64,000 nucleotides of DNA from JAXLYE01 sp046351595 (GTDB taxonomy: Bacteria; Myxococcota_A; Polyangia; Palsa-1104; JAEUJZ01), in assembly GCA_046351595.1 (NCBI GenBank), contig JAXLYE010000001.1, positions 868,001 to 932,000 on the forward strand, given 5' to 3'. The position numbers and the translations under genes are program-made. The notes under the pieces were generated by a model. The model was given only the letters and a program-made list of their open reading frames with translations. It did not search any database and was not told the origin of the DNA. Of the stretch, positions 8,677 through 16,218 are shown piece after piece; within the stretch, counting starts at the first letter, position 1, and every line of letters starts with the position of its first letter.

Positions 8677-8898
8677 AGGCGACCTCCTGGAAGTTCGAGT
8701 GATCGGGATCGAAAGGTAGGCAGGCACGGCGCGCAGGAGCGCCTCCCGCACCGTGCCGGAACAGGGAGGCAGAGTGCGCAATACACCCCGCCGCGGACGC
8801 ACGACAAGCGAATTCGCTGGCACACGCAGCGACGGCAGCGCTACGGTCGGGCCGTCTGGTCTGAGGAGATCTGGAAAGGAGCGCGGCCGGGGGGCCGG

Positions 8899-9609
8899 CT
8901 AGGCCTGGTAGGTGAAGCGCAGCTCGTAGTCGCAGATGAAGAAGATGTCGCCCTCGTCGATGCGCTTGTTGTCGATGCGCATGCCCTTGTACTCGATGCC
9001 GTTGGTCGAGCCGAGGTCCTTGATGTAGTAGACGCCGTTGCGACGGATGACGACGGCGTGCTGGCGCGAGATGTTGCCGTCCTTGATCGCCAGGTCCGCG
9101 GTCTTGGAGCCGCGGCCGATGACGAACTGCTCCTTGTCGACGACCATGCGCTGGCCCTGGAACCACAGGTACAGCGGCGGCGCCGACGGCTCGGTCCCGG
9201 TCGTCGGCGGCGCCGGGGCCAGCGGCGGCGACCAGTTGGACGGCGGCGACGGCGGTGCCGGCGGGGTCTGCGCGAAGCGCGGCGCGGTCGGCTGGCCGGG
9301 ACGCGAGGGCGCGATGGGCGGCGGCACCGCCGGGCTGGTCGAGTACCCCGACGCGGTGCCGCGCACGCCGGGCGTCGAGGGCGTGGCCGGGGCCGGTCGC
9401 GCGCCCGTGGGCAGGTTGGCGGCCGAGACGATCTGGCTCGGCGGGCCGCCGGCCGGCACCGCGTAGTTCTTCGAGCGCGCGTACAGCCGCATCGACTCGT
9501 TGATGAGGTAGTCGATGGAGCAGTCGAAGTCGTTGGCCATGGCCTCGAACGTCTCCCACAGGGCGTCGCGGCAGTAGAAATGGCGCATCGTCTTCTTGCT
9601 CTGGTCCAT
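8899..9609 (-). CDS. RHH-like N-terminus plus FHA domain protein
   Basis: A 236-residue protein. The first 50 residues (MDQSKKTMRHFYCRDALW onward, with FDCSIDYLINESMRLYARSK) look like a ribbon-helix-helix DNA-binding or dimerisation unit. A Pro/Ala/Ser-rich linker follows (about 55-145). The C-terminal 90 residues are an FHA phosphothreonine-binding domain: FVIGRGS, DGNISRQHAVV and DLGSTNGIEYKG carry the conserved Gly-Arg, Ser-Arg-x-His and Asn-Gly positions. ATG 9609 fits the domain start and has a GAGGGA site upstream. The partner kinase may be the PknB-type kinase at 22909. This is inferred from type, not from linkage. Confidence 0.85.
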   Translation of the reverse strand: MDQSKKTMRHFYCRDALWETFEAMANDFDCSIDYLINESMRLYARSKNYAVPAGGPPSQIVSAANLPTGARPAPATPSTPGVRGTASGYSTSPAVPPPIAPSRPGQPTAPRFAQTPPAPPSPPSNWSPPLAPAPPTTGTEPSAPPLYLWFQGQRMVVDKEQFVIGRGSKTADLAIKDGNISRQHAVVIRRNGVYYIKDLGSTNGIEYKGMRIDNKRIDEGDIFFICDYELRFTYQA

Positions 9610-9656
9610 CTCTATTCCCTCTGCGCTGGCGTGCGGAACGAGCGGGTCGGGTCCCG

Positions 9657-9699
9657 TGCGCAGGCCAGCGCCGCTGCGCATTGTAACGAGATCTGCGCA
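9657..9699 (-). promoter_or_regulatory. Three spaced TGCGCA palindromes around a TACAAT box
   Basis: TGCGCA occurs at 9657-9662, 9675-9680 and 9694-9699, 18 and 19 bases apart, in the leader of the RHH-FHA gene. A minus-strand TACAAT lies at plus 9680-9685, between the second and third copies. Regularly spaced short palindromes are typical targets of RHH proteins, so autoregulation is a reasonable guess. No good -35 was found. Confidence 0.4.
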
Positions 9700-9924
9700 A
9701 CCTGGGTACGTCTCGCAGGAGCGAGCAGCCTGTGCCCGGCGCGCGGGGGGAGCGTACCGCTACATACCGCACAGGTCAAGGTAGGCCCCGACGGGCGCTC
9801 GCCGTCGTGCGCCTGCTGCATGCCCGTCGCCGCGCGACCCGGGCCCCTGTCGCAGGACCCGAGGAGTCCGGCCCGTCCGCGGCTGGCAGCACCGGACCGG
9901 CGGCGGGCGAAACGTTGACAGGTC

Positions 9925-9954
9925 ATGCGGTCCAATGCGGTCCAATGCGGTCGA
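9925..9954. repeat. 10-bp tandem repeat, three copies
   Basis: ATGCGGTCCA is repeated at 9925-9934 and 9935-9944; a third copy at 9945-9954 differs by one base. It directly follows a TTGACA hexamer. No function is evident. Confidence 0.75.
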
Positions 9955-10019
9955 TGATGACCGATGACCGTATGCGTATTCAACGTTCGGGTGGGGGATG
10001 GCAGATAAGGGACCAAGCT

Positions 10020-10043
10020 CCGGCTTATTGCGCAATAAACCGG
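10020..10043. promoter_or_regulatory. 24-base near-perfect palindrome
   Basis: TTATTGCGCAATAA at 10025-10038 is a perfect palindrome, flanked by CCGG at 10020-10023 and 10040-10043, with only one unpaired position per side. It also contains the TGCGCA core seen three times upstream of the RHH-FHA gene. It lies 70 bases beyond the TPR gene stop, so it could be a factor binding site or a weak terminator stem without a T-run. Confidence 0.55.
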
Positions 10044-10112
10044 ATTCTTGCTTATTCTGGAATAGCTGGGAAATCGTCGAATGGGCAGGGCGCCGTGGCA
10101 CCGGGTCCGGGG

Positions 10113-10964
10113 CTAGTGGGCGACGCCGCCCAGGCCCTTGATCTGCTGCCGCACGCCCTCGACCGCCGGGGTGTTCTTGTTGCTGGTCAGGTCGATGTAG
10201 CGGTTGAAGGCGTTGATGGCCTCCTGCTTCTGCCGGTCCTGGGCCAGGAGCACGCCCAGGTCGTACCAAGCCTCGGCGTTCTTCTCGTCGAGGCGCAGCG
10301 CCTCGCGGTAGGCGGCGATGGCCTCGGCGGTCTTCTGCTGGACGCGGTAGATGACGGCCAGGTCGAAGTGCAGGTTGCTGTCGTTGGGCAGGAGCTTGAT
10401 GGCCTGCTTGGTGACCTCGGCGGCCTTGTCGAACTGCTTGACGTGCCGGAGCGCGACCGCGTAGTTGCGCAGTGCGTCAGGGTTGTTCGGGTCAAGCTGG
10501 GTCGCCTTCTCGAGGTGCGGCAGCGCCTTGTCGTACTGCTTGGTCTGCCGATAGAGCGCGCCGAGCGAGACGCGCCACAGGACCTCGTTCGGCGCCAGCT
10601 CGGTCGCCCGCACCAGCGCGTTGATGGCCTCGGGCTGCCGGCCGAGCTGCGCCAGGCAGTAGCCGATGTTGCCGTGCGCCAGGTGGTCATCGGGCTGCAG
10701 GCGGATCACGTCCTCGTAGTGAGGCACCGCCTTGTCGCACTGCTTCTTCTTCTTCAGCACGTTGCCGAGCGTCAGGTGGGCGGCTGCGTACTTGGGACGG
10801 AGCTTCAGCGCTTCCTCGAGAGATGCCTGGGCCTCGTCGTACTTGCCGGTCTGGAAGTAGGCCAGACCCTTCTGGTACTGCGCGTCTGCCTCATCCGCCC
10901 GCGCCCCAAACGGAGCAGCGAGGAGGAGGGCCACCAGGGTCGATGACACGATTCTGCGGAGCAT
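10113..10964 (-). CDS. Exported TPR-repeat protein
   Basis: A 283-residue protein with a cleavable signal peptide (MLRRIVSSTLVALLLAAPFG, Ala-rich cleavage near residue 23), followed by six to seven tetratricopeptide repeats up to about residue 260. Each repeat keeps the W/Y-G-A-P-like pattern, e.g. AQYQKGLAYFQTGKYDEA, AAHLTLGNVLKKKKQCDKA, AWYDLGVLLAQDRQKQEA. TPR arrays bind other proteins, so a periplasmic scaffold is likely, but no partner is indicated. It stands alone with gaps of more than 300 bases on both sides. Confidence 0.88.
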   Translation of the reverse strand: MLRRIVSSTLVALLLAAPFGARADEADAQYQKGLAYFQTGKYDEAQASLEEALKLRPKYAAAHLTLGNVLKKKKQCDKAVPHYEDVIRLQPDDHLAHGNIGYCLAQLGRQPEAINALVRATELAPNEVLWRVSLGALYRQTKQYDKALPHLEKATQLDPNNPDALRNYAVALRHVKQFDKAAEVTKQAIKLLPNDSNLHFDLAVIYRVQQKTAEAIAAYREALRLDEKNAEAWYDLGVLLAQDRQKQEAINAFNRYIDLTSNKNTPAVEGVRQQIKGLGGVAH

Positions 10965-11291
10965 GGTCTGAGACTACCACGACTTGTCGCAGCCTATGGG
11001 TCCAAACTGCTCAGCGGGTGCCGCGACAAAATGCCCCTGGCAGCTCGATCAAGATACGGGCAAGACACGGGCGAGACACGAGCGCTTCCGTCAGCAAATA
11101 GCGCCGGGGTTTCCCTTACAGGCCGCACCTGGCCTGCGCAGATTCCGGTTGCCGGAGCCGCCTCAAGACGCCGAGGCGTCGCGGCCGCCGGCGCTGCGGC
11201 TCGTCTGCTCTCCTGTCCCTACGCTGCAGATACGGCGGAGCCGCCGCCCTATTCAATCGGCCTTATTACTCGAGAGGGCTACTCGGTCGGC
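10965..11291. other. 327-base intergenic region with 11-bp repeats
   Basis: No gene is seen. Three imperfect 11-bp tandem units (CAAGATACGGG, CAAGACACGGG, CGAGACACGAG) lie at 11050-11082. Near the end, around 11255-11300, short repeats of TCGGCCT and ACTCG occur just beyond the stop codon of the neighbouring gene. Confidence 0.55.
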
Positions 11292-13010
11292 CTACTCGAT
11301 CGGGTTGATACGATCGAGGTTCAGCCCTCCGGCATAGGAGTACGAGGTCGCGTAGGCGTAGCCGTAGCCGATGAGACCGAAGGGCTTGTTGCCGGTGATG
11401 CGGTGGTTGCCCGGCTGCTGGATGCGCAGGGTGATGCGCCCGAAGGCGGCGGGCGGCCCGTCGCTGATCTTCACCGGCGGCGTCGTGATCGGCTTGCCGT
11501 CGAGCGTCAGCGTCGCATCGAGCGGCGCATAGATGTTGACGAAGTCGTACGTATAGGTCTGCGGCACATAGAAGATGTAGTCGTCCCGGAACTGCTCGAC
11601 CGGGATGAGCGGCGTGATGTTGGCATCCCCCAGGCACTTCACGTCGTCGAGGCTGCCGAGGTACGGGCAGCGCAGCGAGACGTCCGGGAACTCGGTCTTG
11701 TCGTACGTGCCGCTCAGGTTGCCCCAGGCCGGCATGTACTGGAACGCCAGGATCGGCTGGTCGGCCTCGATCAGGAAGTTGCTGTCCGTCGAGAACTCGA
11801 AGATCTGGCCCTTGCCGAGCGGCGGCACGCTCATCGGCAGGCTGCCGCTGCCGCGCAGCGTGACCCGCGTATTGTCGACGCTGGCGACGATCCGGTAGTA
11901 GTCCTTGTCCGAGGCGTTGCGCTGCTTGACCTTGGCGGCCAGGTACTTTTTGCCCCACGTCTCGAGCGGGAACATCTGCACGCCCAGGTGGTTGCCGCCG
12001 ACCGCGCTCGCGGGGATCGAGACGCCGCCGGCGCCGCCGTAGACCGCGACCGGCTTGGACGCCTTCACCGTCGCACCCGAGATGTCCTCGCGCGAGTTGA
12101 CCTGGATGAGCTCGAGCACCTCGAGCCGCTGCAGCACGCGGCGCAGCGTCTCGCCCGCCTTCAGCGCCGGGACGCCCGCGCCGCCCTTGGTCGCCACCGG
12201 CACCTTGATCTCGACGACCGTGTCGTTCTCCATGCCGACCACGGCGACGAAGCCCTGGCCCTGCGGCGGCGAGGTGATGAGCTCCTGGTTGTACGTGTAC
12301 GACATGACGAAGTAGCTCTTCGCCATCACGTGCTCGGGCAGAAGCAGCGTCGCCGAGCCCGAGAAGATCTGCGCCGCGTCGATCGGGTGGAACTGGTAGA
12401 CCGCGACCGGCGCCGTCGACTCCAGGTACAGGCCCTTCTTCGCCTGCTCCGTCTCGTACAGCTTGTTGAACTCGTGGTCGAGGCGGATGACGGCGAGGCC
12501 GCCCATCGGGTTGCCCTGGCCCGGCGGGATCGTCTGCTCGCACTTGGCCAGCGGCGTCTTCTTGGCGTCGCGGCACGAGACGAGGTTGCCCGAGGCGTCG
12601 CGCAGCCGGACCTGCGCCGTCAGCTTGTCCGAGGTGTTGGTGACGACGATGCCGAGCTCTCCGTCCTTGGACGTCGACCACAGGTTGACCGGGTAGAAGC
12701 CGCAGCCGACGTTGCCGCGCGTCACCTGCTGGCACGGCGTCCGGCACGCTCCCTCGATGCACACGTCGCCGCCGTCGGTGTTGCACTTCTCGACGGGGTT
12801 CCACTCGCCGGCCTCGCAGCGCTCGGTGCCGTTCTTGTCGGCGTTGCAGCGCATCCGCCCCTCCATGCACGGCGGCGGCGGCGGCGGCGGCGGCATCGTC
12901 ATGTCGCGGAGGATCGGATCGTCGTTGACCTGGCGCTTGTCGGGGGTGCACCCCACAGCGAGCGAGATCGTGAGCAGACACAGCCACTTACGCAGAGCTG
13001 GGGTACGCAT
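11292..13010 (-). CDS. IgGFc-binding-domain-like lipoprotein
   Basis: A 572-residue surface protein. The signal peptide ends at ISLAVGC, giving a lipoprotein. It is followed by a short linker, an eight-proline run encoded by a (GGC)7 tract at 12871-12891, a small Cys-rich segment (about 47-95) and a long domain. That domain has VAVYQFHPID, LLPEHVMAKSYFVMSY, FVAVVGMENDTVVEI, KPVAVYGGAGGV and FPLETWGKKYLAA, which match the IgGFc-binding N-terminal domain family common in myxobacteria. The name comes from a human mucin-like protein; the bacterial function is unknown, probably adhesion or matrix. ATG 13010 precedes the signal directly. Confidence 0.82.
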   Translation of the reverse strand: MRTPALRKWLCLLTISLAVGCTPDKRQVNDDPILRDMTMPPPPPPPPCMEGRMRCNADKNGTERCEAGEWNPVEKCNTDGGDVCIEGACRTPCQQVTRGNVGCGFYPVNLWSTSKDGELGIVVTNTSDKLTAQVRLRDASGNLVSCRDAKKTPLAKCEQTIPPGQGNPMGGLAVIRLDHEFNKLYETEQAKKGLYLESTAPVAVYQFHPIDAAQIFSGSATLLLPEHVMAKSYFVMSYTYNQELITSPPQGQGFVAVVGMENDTVVEIKVPVATKGGAGVPALKAGETLRRVLQRLEVLELIQVNSREDISGATVKASKPVAVYGGAGGVSIPASAVGGNHLGVQMFPLETWGKKYLAAKVKQRNASDKDYYRIVASVDNTRVTLRGSGSLPMSVPPLGKGQIFEFSTDSNFLIEADQPILAFQYMPAWGNLSGTYDKTEFPDVSLRCPYLGSLDDVKCLGDANITPLIPVEQFRDDYIFYVPQTYTYDFVNIYAPLDATLTLDGKPITTPPVKISDGPPAAFGRITLRIQQPGNHRITGNKPFGLIGYGYAYATSYSYAGGLNLDRINPIE

Positions 13011-13536
13011 ACAGGATGCTTACCCCGATTCCCGCCGGCTGTCACCTACCGCTACCGGCGGTAGCGGTCGAGCTCTGGCGGAAGGCGACGCGGCCATGCA
13101 TTGCCACACACTGCCGCATACCGCTCCCTCCTTACACGTACAGACCTTTCCGCACGCGCTCCAGGCGAAGCCGCCGGCCGCAGAAGCCGCAGCGCAGCGA
13201 AACCGCCGCGCCCCTTGCCGCACCGCGTCGAGAAGCAGCACCCCCAAGGCGCCGCGTCGACGGCACGCCGGCGATGGGCGCAGGGCCTGCTGGGGATATC
13301 TTGTGGATATCTTTAATATATATGAATAGCCACCCAATGTAGGTCACCGGCCTCCACTGCCCTGCAGTTCAGCGCAGCGCCACGCATGGACCGATATGCG
13401 GTTATCTGCGAAACCATTGCCGTTTTTGAGATATCGACCCGAATTTAATTGAGCTATAATCCTGCTCAGCGATAAGCGTGCGGATGCCACATGCAGGGGC
13501 TACCGCGCAGCAGCTGACCCCAGGCGTGTCTACCCG
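13011..13536. other. 526-base divergent intergenic region, partly AT-rich
   Basis: This separates the IgGFc-type gene from the putative kinase. It holds direct repeats of GGATATCTT at 13294-13302 and 13305-13313, a further GATATC at 13430-13435, and an AT-rich stretch around 13310-13330. Short ORFs here have arginine/proline-rich shadow composition and are not accepted as genes. Confidence 0.6.
13455..13460 (+). promoter_or_regulatory. Perfect TATAAT -10 box for the putative secreted kinase
   Basis: TATAAT lies 76 bases before the ATG at 13537 in a locally AT-rich stretch. No consensus -35 is present at 16-18 bases; TTGAGA is 23 bases away. Perfect -10 boxes are rare in this GC-rich window, which gives it some weight. 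Confidence 0.42.
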
Positions 13537-14652
13537 ATGCACTTCTTGCGCCTCCTCATCCTCGCGCTGATCTGCTCTCTGAGCCTGGTCGGGCGCTCGA
13601 CCTCTTCGCCGAGCGCGAAGACGACGTACCTGGGCGAGGCCCCGGGGACGACGCGCTCGCCGGCGGTGCTCGGCGCCTCCGCCGGCAGCGGCTGGATCGC
13701 CAGCGTGCAGCTCGGCTCGCGCTCCGAGGCCCGGCTGCGCACGCAGGGGCAGCTCTTCGTCCCGCCGCCCGCCGAGATCCCGGACTACGAGCCGCCGCCC
13801 GACGGAGAAGAGCCGCCGCCCGCGCCGCTCGACTTCCGCCCGCGCTTCCGCGGTGAGCTCGACGACCAGCTCCTCGCCCGCCTGTGCGGCCAGCCGGTCA
13901 AGAGCATCCGCCCGCTCGGCGGCGGCGCCTCGATCAAGTTCCGCATCGTGCTGGCCGACGGCTCGCAGGCCGCGCTCAAGCCCAACCAGACGCGCATCAC
14001 CCGCTACCAGGCCGAGGTCGCCGCCTACCGCCTCTCGCGCGCGCTCGGCCTGGGCGTGGTGCCGCCCTCGTGCGTGCGCAGCTTCCCCGTCGAGTTTTTG
14101 ATGAACGGCATGGGCCGCGAGCTGCGCGAGCGCATGGAGCGTGAGCTCGTCGTGGACGCCAGCGGCCAGGTCCAGTGCGCGGTCATCGCCTGGGTGCCGG
14201 GCCTGCGCAACATCAAGCTCGAGCAGACCCTGGAGGTGTGGCGGCCGCTGCTCCTGCACGACACGCCGCTGCCGCCGAAGCAGCGCCGCCGCGTCCTCGA
14301 GATCAGCACGCTGCTCTTGTTCGACTACCTGATCCTCAACGGCGATCGCTGGTCCGGCGGCAACACCACCGAGGCGGACGGCGAGATGGTCTTCATCGAC
14401 CAGGGCGCCGGCTTCGGGCTGGACCGGCGGCACAAGCGCTCGCGCATGATGCTAAAGACGCTGAAGTGGAGCGAGCGCTTCTCGCGCGAGGTCGCCACGA
14501 GCCTGCTCGACCTGGACCCGCGCGCCCTGGAGCACGAGCTCAAGGACGTGCTGTCGCCCGAGGAGTTCGAGGGCCTGAGCTACCGCATCCAGCACGCCAA
14601 GGACTACCTGCGCAGCCTGCGCCGGGCGGCGCCCAAGGACTCCTGGCTGTAG
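13537..14652 (+). CDS. Putative exported Fam20/HipA-like protein kinase
   Basis: A 371-residue protein starting with a signal-like hydrophobic segment (residues 3-19). A Pro-rich low-complexity region (about 75-100) precedes a domain with atypical kinase hallmarks. These are a Gly-rich GGGASIKF (128-135), Lys148 in ALKP, Glu160 in an EVAAYRLSRALGL helix, then NGDRWSGGN (268-276) and IDQGAGFG (287-294). The order Lys, Glu, N-x-D-R...N, D-x-G is that of Fam20/four-jointed, HipA and PI3K-like folds. Export suggests phosphorylation of envelope or extracellular proteins or glycans. The family assignment is by motif only; it is not a classical Hanks kinase. It converges on the carotenoid genes. Confidence 0.62.
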   Translation: MHFLRLLILALICSLSLVGRSTSSPSAKTTYLGEAPGTTRSPAVLGASAGSGWIASVQLGSRSEARLRTQGQLFVPPPAEIPDYEPPPDGEEPPPAPLDFRPRFRGELDDQLLARLCGQPVKSIRPLGGGASIKFRIVLADGSQAALKPNQTRITRYQAEVAAYRLSRALGLGVVPPSCVRSFPVEFLMNGMGRELRERMERELVVDASGQVQCAVIAWVPGLRNIKLEQTLEVWRPLLLHDTPLPPKQRRRVLEISTLLLFDYLILNGDRWSGGNTTEADGEMVFIDQGAGFGLDRRHKRSRMMLKTLKWSERFSREVATSLLDLDPRALEHELKDVLSPEEFEGLSYRIQHAKDYLRSLRRAAPKDSWL

Positions 14653-14665
14653 CAGCGCCGGCTCC

Positions 14666-14845
14666 TCAGCAGTGCCCGAACCAGCCGGTGGGCGCCGGCT
14701 CGCCGCGGCGACGGCGGCGGGCCAGGCGGCGGCCGACCGGCAGCGCCAGCACCACAAACCCCGCGGCCGCCGTGCGCAGCCAGTGCCGGCGTGAGGTGCG
14801 GAGCAGACGGGAGCTTGGCTTCTTCGGTTCGTCCGGTGGGGTCAT
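14666..14845 (-). CDS. Small membrane protein coupled to crtB
   Basis: A 59-residue ORF whose ATG overlaps the crtB stop (ATGA, plus 14842-14845). It has an N-terminal Pro/Lys stretch, basic residues (SRRHWLR), one hydrophobic segment (TAAAGFVVLALPVG, about 25-38), then an Arg-rich cluster and a short tail ending in WFGHC. The pattern is that of a small single-pass inner-membrane protein. Translational coupling and position make it a likely third member of the crtI-crtB operon. No function is recognised. Confidence 0.55.
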   Translation of the reverse strand: MTPPDEPKKPSSRLLRTSRRHWLRTAAAGFVVLALPVGRRLARRRRRGEPAPTGWFGHC

Positions 14846-16155
14846 GCCGATCCTGCTCGCTCCATCTTAGCTCCGGCGGCGGCGCTGGGGCTAGCCGGCA
14901 GCGCGCGCTGCGCCGCCGCCGGCAGGACCGCCGCGCCGGGCACAAGCACCCCGACCTCACGACACAGGCCGAGGAGCAGCGCGTCCGCGGGCCCCTGGGT
15001 CGCGTGCGCCGGCAGCCGCCGCTGCACAGGCAGCCAGCCAACGACCAGCGCCTGCAGCACGCGCAGCAGCTTGGCGCCGAGCGGCACGTACGCGCGCCGC
15101 GTCACCGCGTCGTAGCCCTGCGCCTGCAGCCGGTCGCCGATGCCCGAGTAGATGAGCTGCGCCGAGCGGATCGCCAGCCGGCAGCCGCGCGGCAGCATCG
15201 GGATGCCCAGGGCCGCGGCGTGGTAGTGGGCCTCGGCGCGCCCGAGCAGCTCGCGCACGGCGCGGCGCAGCTCGGGCGGGGGCGGCTCGGCGCGACCGCC
15301 GATGCGCAGGACCTCGTCGTGGCTGGTGCCGCAGGCCGCGAGCAGGTCGTCCGGCAGGTAGACACGACCGCGGCGTGCGTCCTCGCCGACGTCGCGCGCG
15401 ATGTTGGAGAGCTGCATGGCGACGCCGAGATCCGCGGCGCGCAGCAGCACCTCGTGCTCGCGCTCCTGAGGCATGCGGTGGCCCATCACGTAGGTCATCA
15501 TCAGCCCGACGGTGGCCGCGACGTTGAAGCAGTAGCCGAGCAGCTCCTCGTAGCGGCGGTAGCGGGTGCCGCGCGCGTCCTGCTCCATGCCGTCGAGCAG
15601 CCGCGCCGGCACCGCCTGCGGCAGGCCGGTCCGCGCCGCCACGGCGTAGAAGGCGCGATCGATGGCGTGCTCCGGGCCGGTCCCTAGCTCACCGCGGTAG
15701 ACGCGGGCCAGGCGGCGGCGCAGCCCTTCTACGGCGCGCAGCATCACCGCGGTCTCGGTCGGCGCGCCGAGCGGCACTGAGCCGTCGCCCGGGTTGTCGC
15801 CGTCGACGCTGTCATCGGCCTGGCGGCAGAACGCGTACAGCGCCCACGCCTCGACACGCCGCGCCCCGGGCATAAGCAGCGACGACAGGTAGAAGCTCTT
15901 CGAGTGCCTGGCGATGAACGCCCGGCACAGCCGCCGGTCTGTCGCGCCGACCGTGGCGCCGATCCCCTCGGCCGCCTCGGCGCGCCGCAGCGCCGGTGCG
16001 GACCCGACGCCCAGCGCCCGCTCCGGGACCGGCACCGGCGTCACCTCGACGAGCTCGAGCGGCGGCTGGCCCGGCTCGTGCGCGGGCCGCGACAGGGCGT
16101 GCGGGGTCACCACGTCCTGCGGGGTCACCCTGTCCTGCGGGGCTGGCGGCGTCAT
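14842..16155 (-). CDS. crtB: Phytoene synthase
   Basis: Condenses two geranylgeranyl diphosphates to phytoene, the first committed step of C40 carotenoids. Homology begins near residue 73 (DRRLCRAFIARHSKSFYLSS). The two Asp-rich substrate/Mg sites are DDSVD at 114-118 and NIARDVGED at 251-259, and DVARRLLDG-like ARLLDGMEQD and YCFNVAATVG are also present. The protein is longer than usual (437 residues) because of a Pro/Val-rich N-terminal 70 residues, partly built from an 18-bp DNA repeat near 16100-16140, and a loose C-terminal tail. A later start is possible. It lies 63 bases after crtI on the same strand. Confidence 0.92.
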   Translation of the reverse strand: MTPPAPQDRVTPQDVVTPHALSRPAHEPGQPPLELVEVTPVPVPERALGVGSAPALRRAEAAEGIGATVGATDRRLCRAFIARHSKSFYLSSLLMPGARRVEAWALYAFCRQADDSVDGDNPGDGSVPLGAPTETAVMLRAVEGLRRRLARVYRGELGTGPEHAIDRAFYAVAARTGLPQAVPARLLDGMEQDARGTRYRRYEELLGYCFNVAATVGLMMTYVMGHRMPQEREHEVLLRAADLGVAMQLSNIARDVGEDARRGRVYLPDDLLAACGTSHDEVLRIGGRAEPPPPELRRAVRELLGRAEAHYHAAALGIPMLPRGCRLAIRSAQLIYSGIGDRLQAQGYDAVTRRAYVPLGAKLLRVLQALVVGWLPVQRRLPAHATQGPADALLLGLCREVGVLVPGAAVLPAAAQRALPASPSAAAGAKMERAGSA

Positions 16156-16218
16156 GGCGCGCGCTCCGCCGCGGCGGTCGGCCCCATCGCAGCCGTTCCG
16201 GGGCCGCGCCGGCTGCGG

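Larger units (their letters stand above)
9610..10112. other. 500-base intergenic region with repeats and a palindrome
   Basis: No gene is supported between the TPR gene stop and the RHH-FHA start. The region carries the TGCGCA elements, a TTGACA at 9915-9920 without a matching -10, a 10-bp tandem repeat, and a 24-base palindrome, all listed separately. The ORFs that cross it on both strands lack homology-like composition and start sites. Confidence 0.6.

Noticed and set aside
13016..13342. 108-codon ORF in the intergenic region
   Set aside because: Overlaps other short ORFs on both strands, lacks a ribosome site, and has shadow-like composition.
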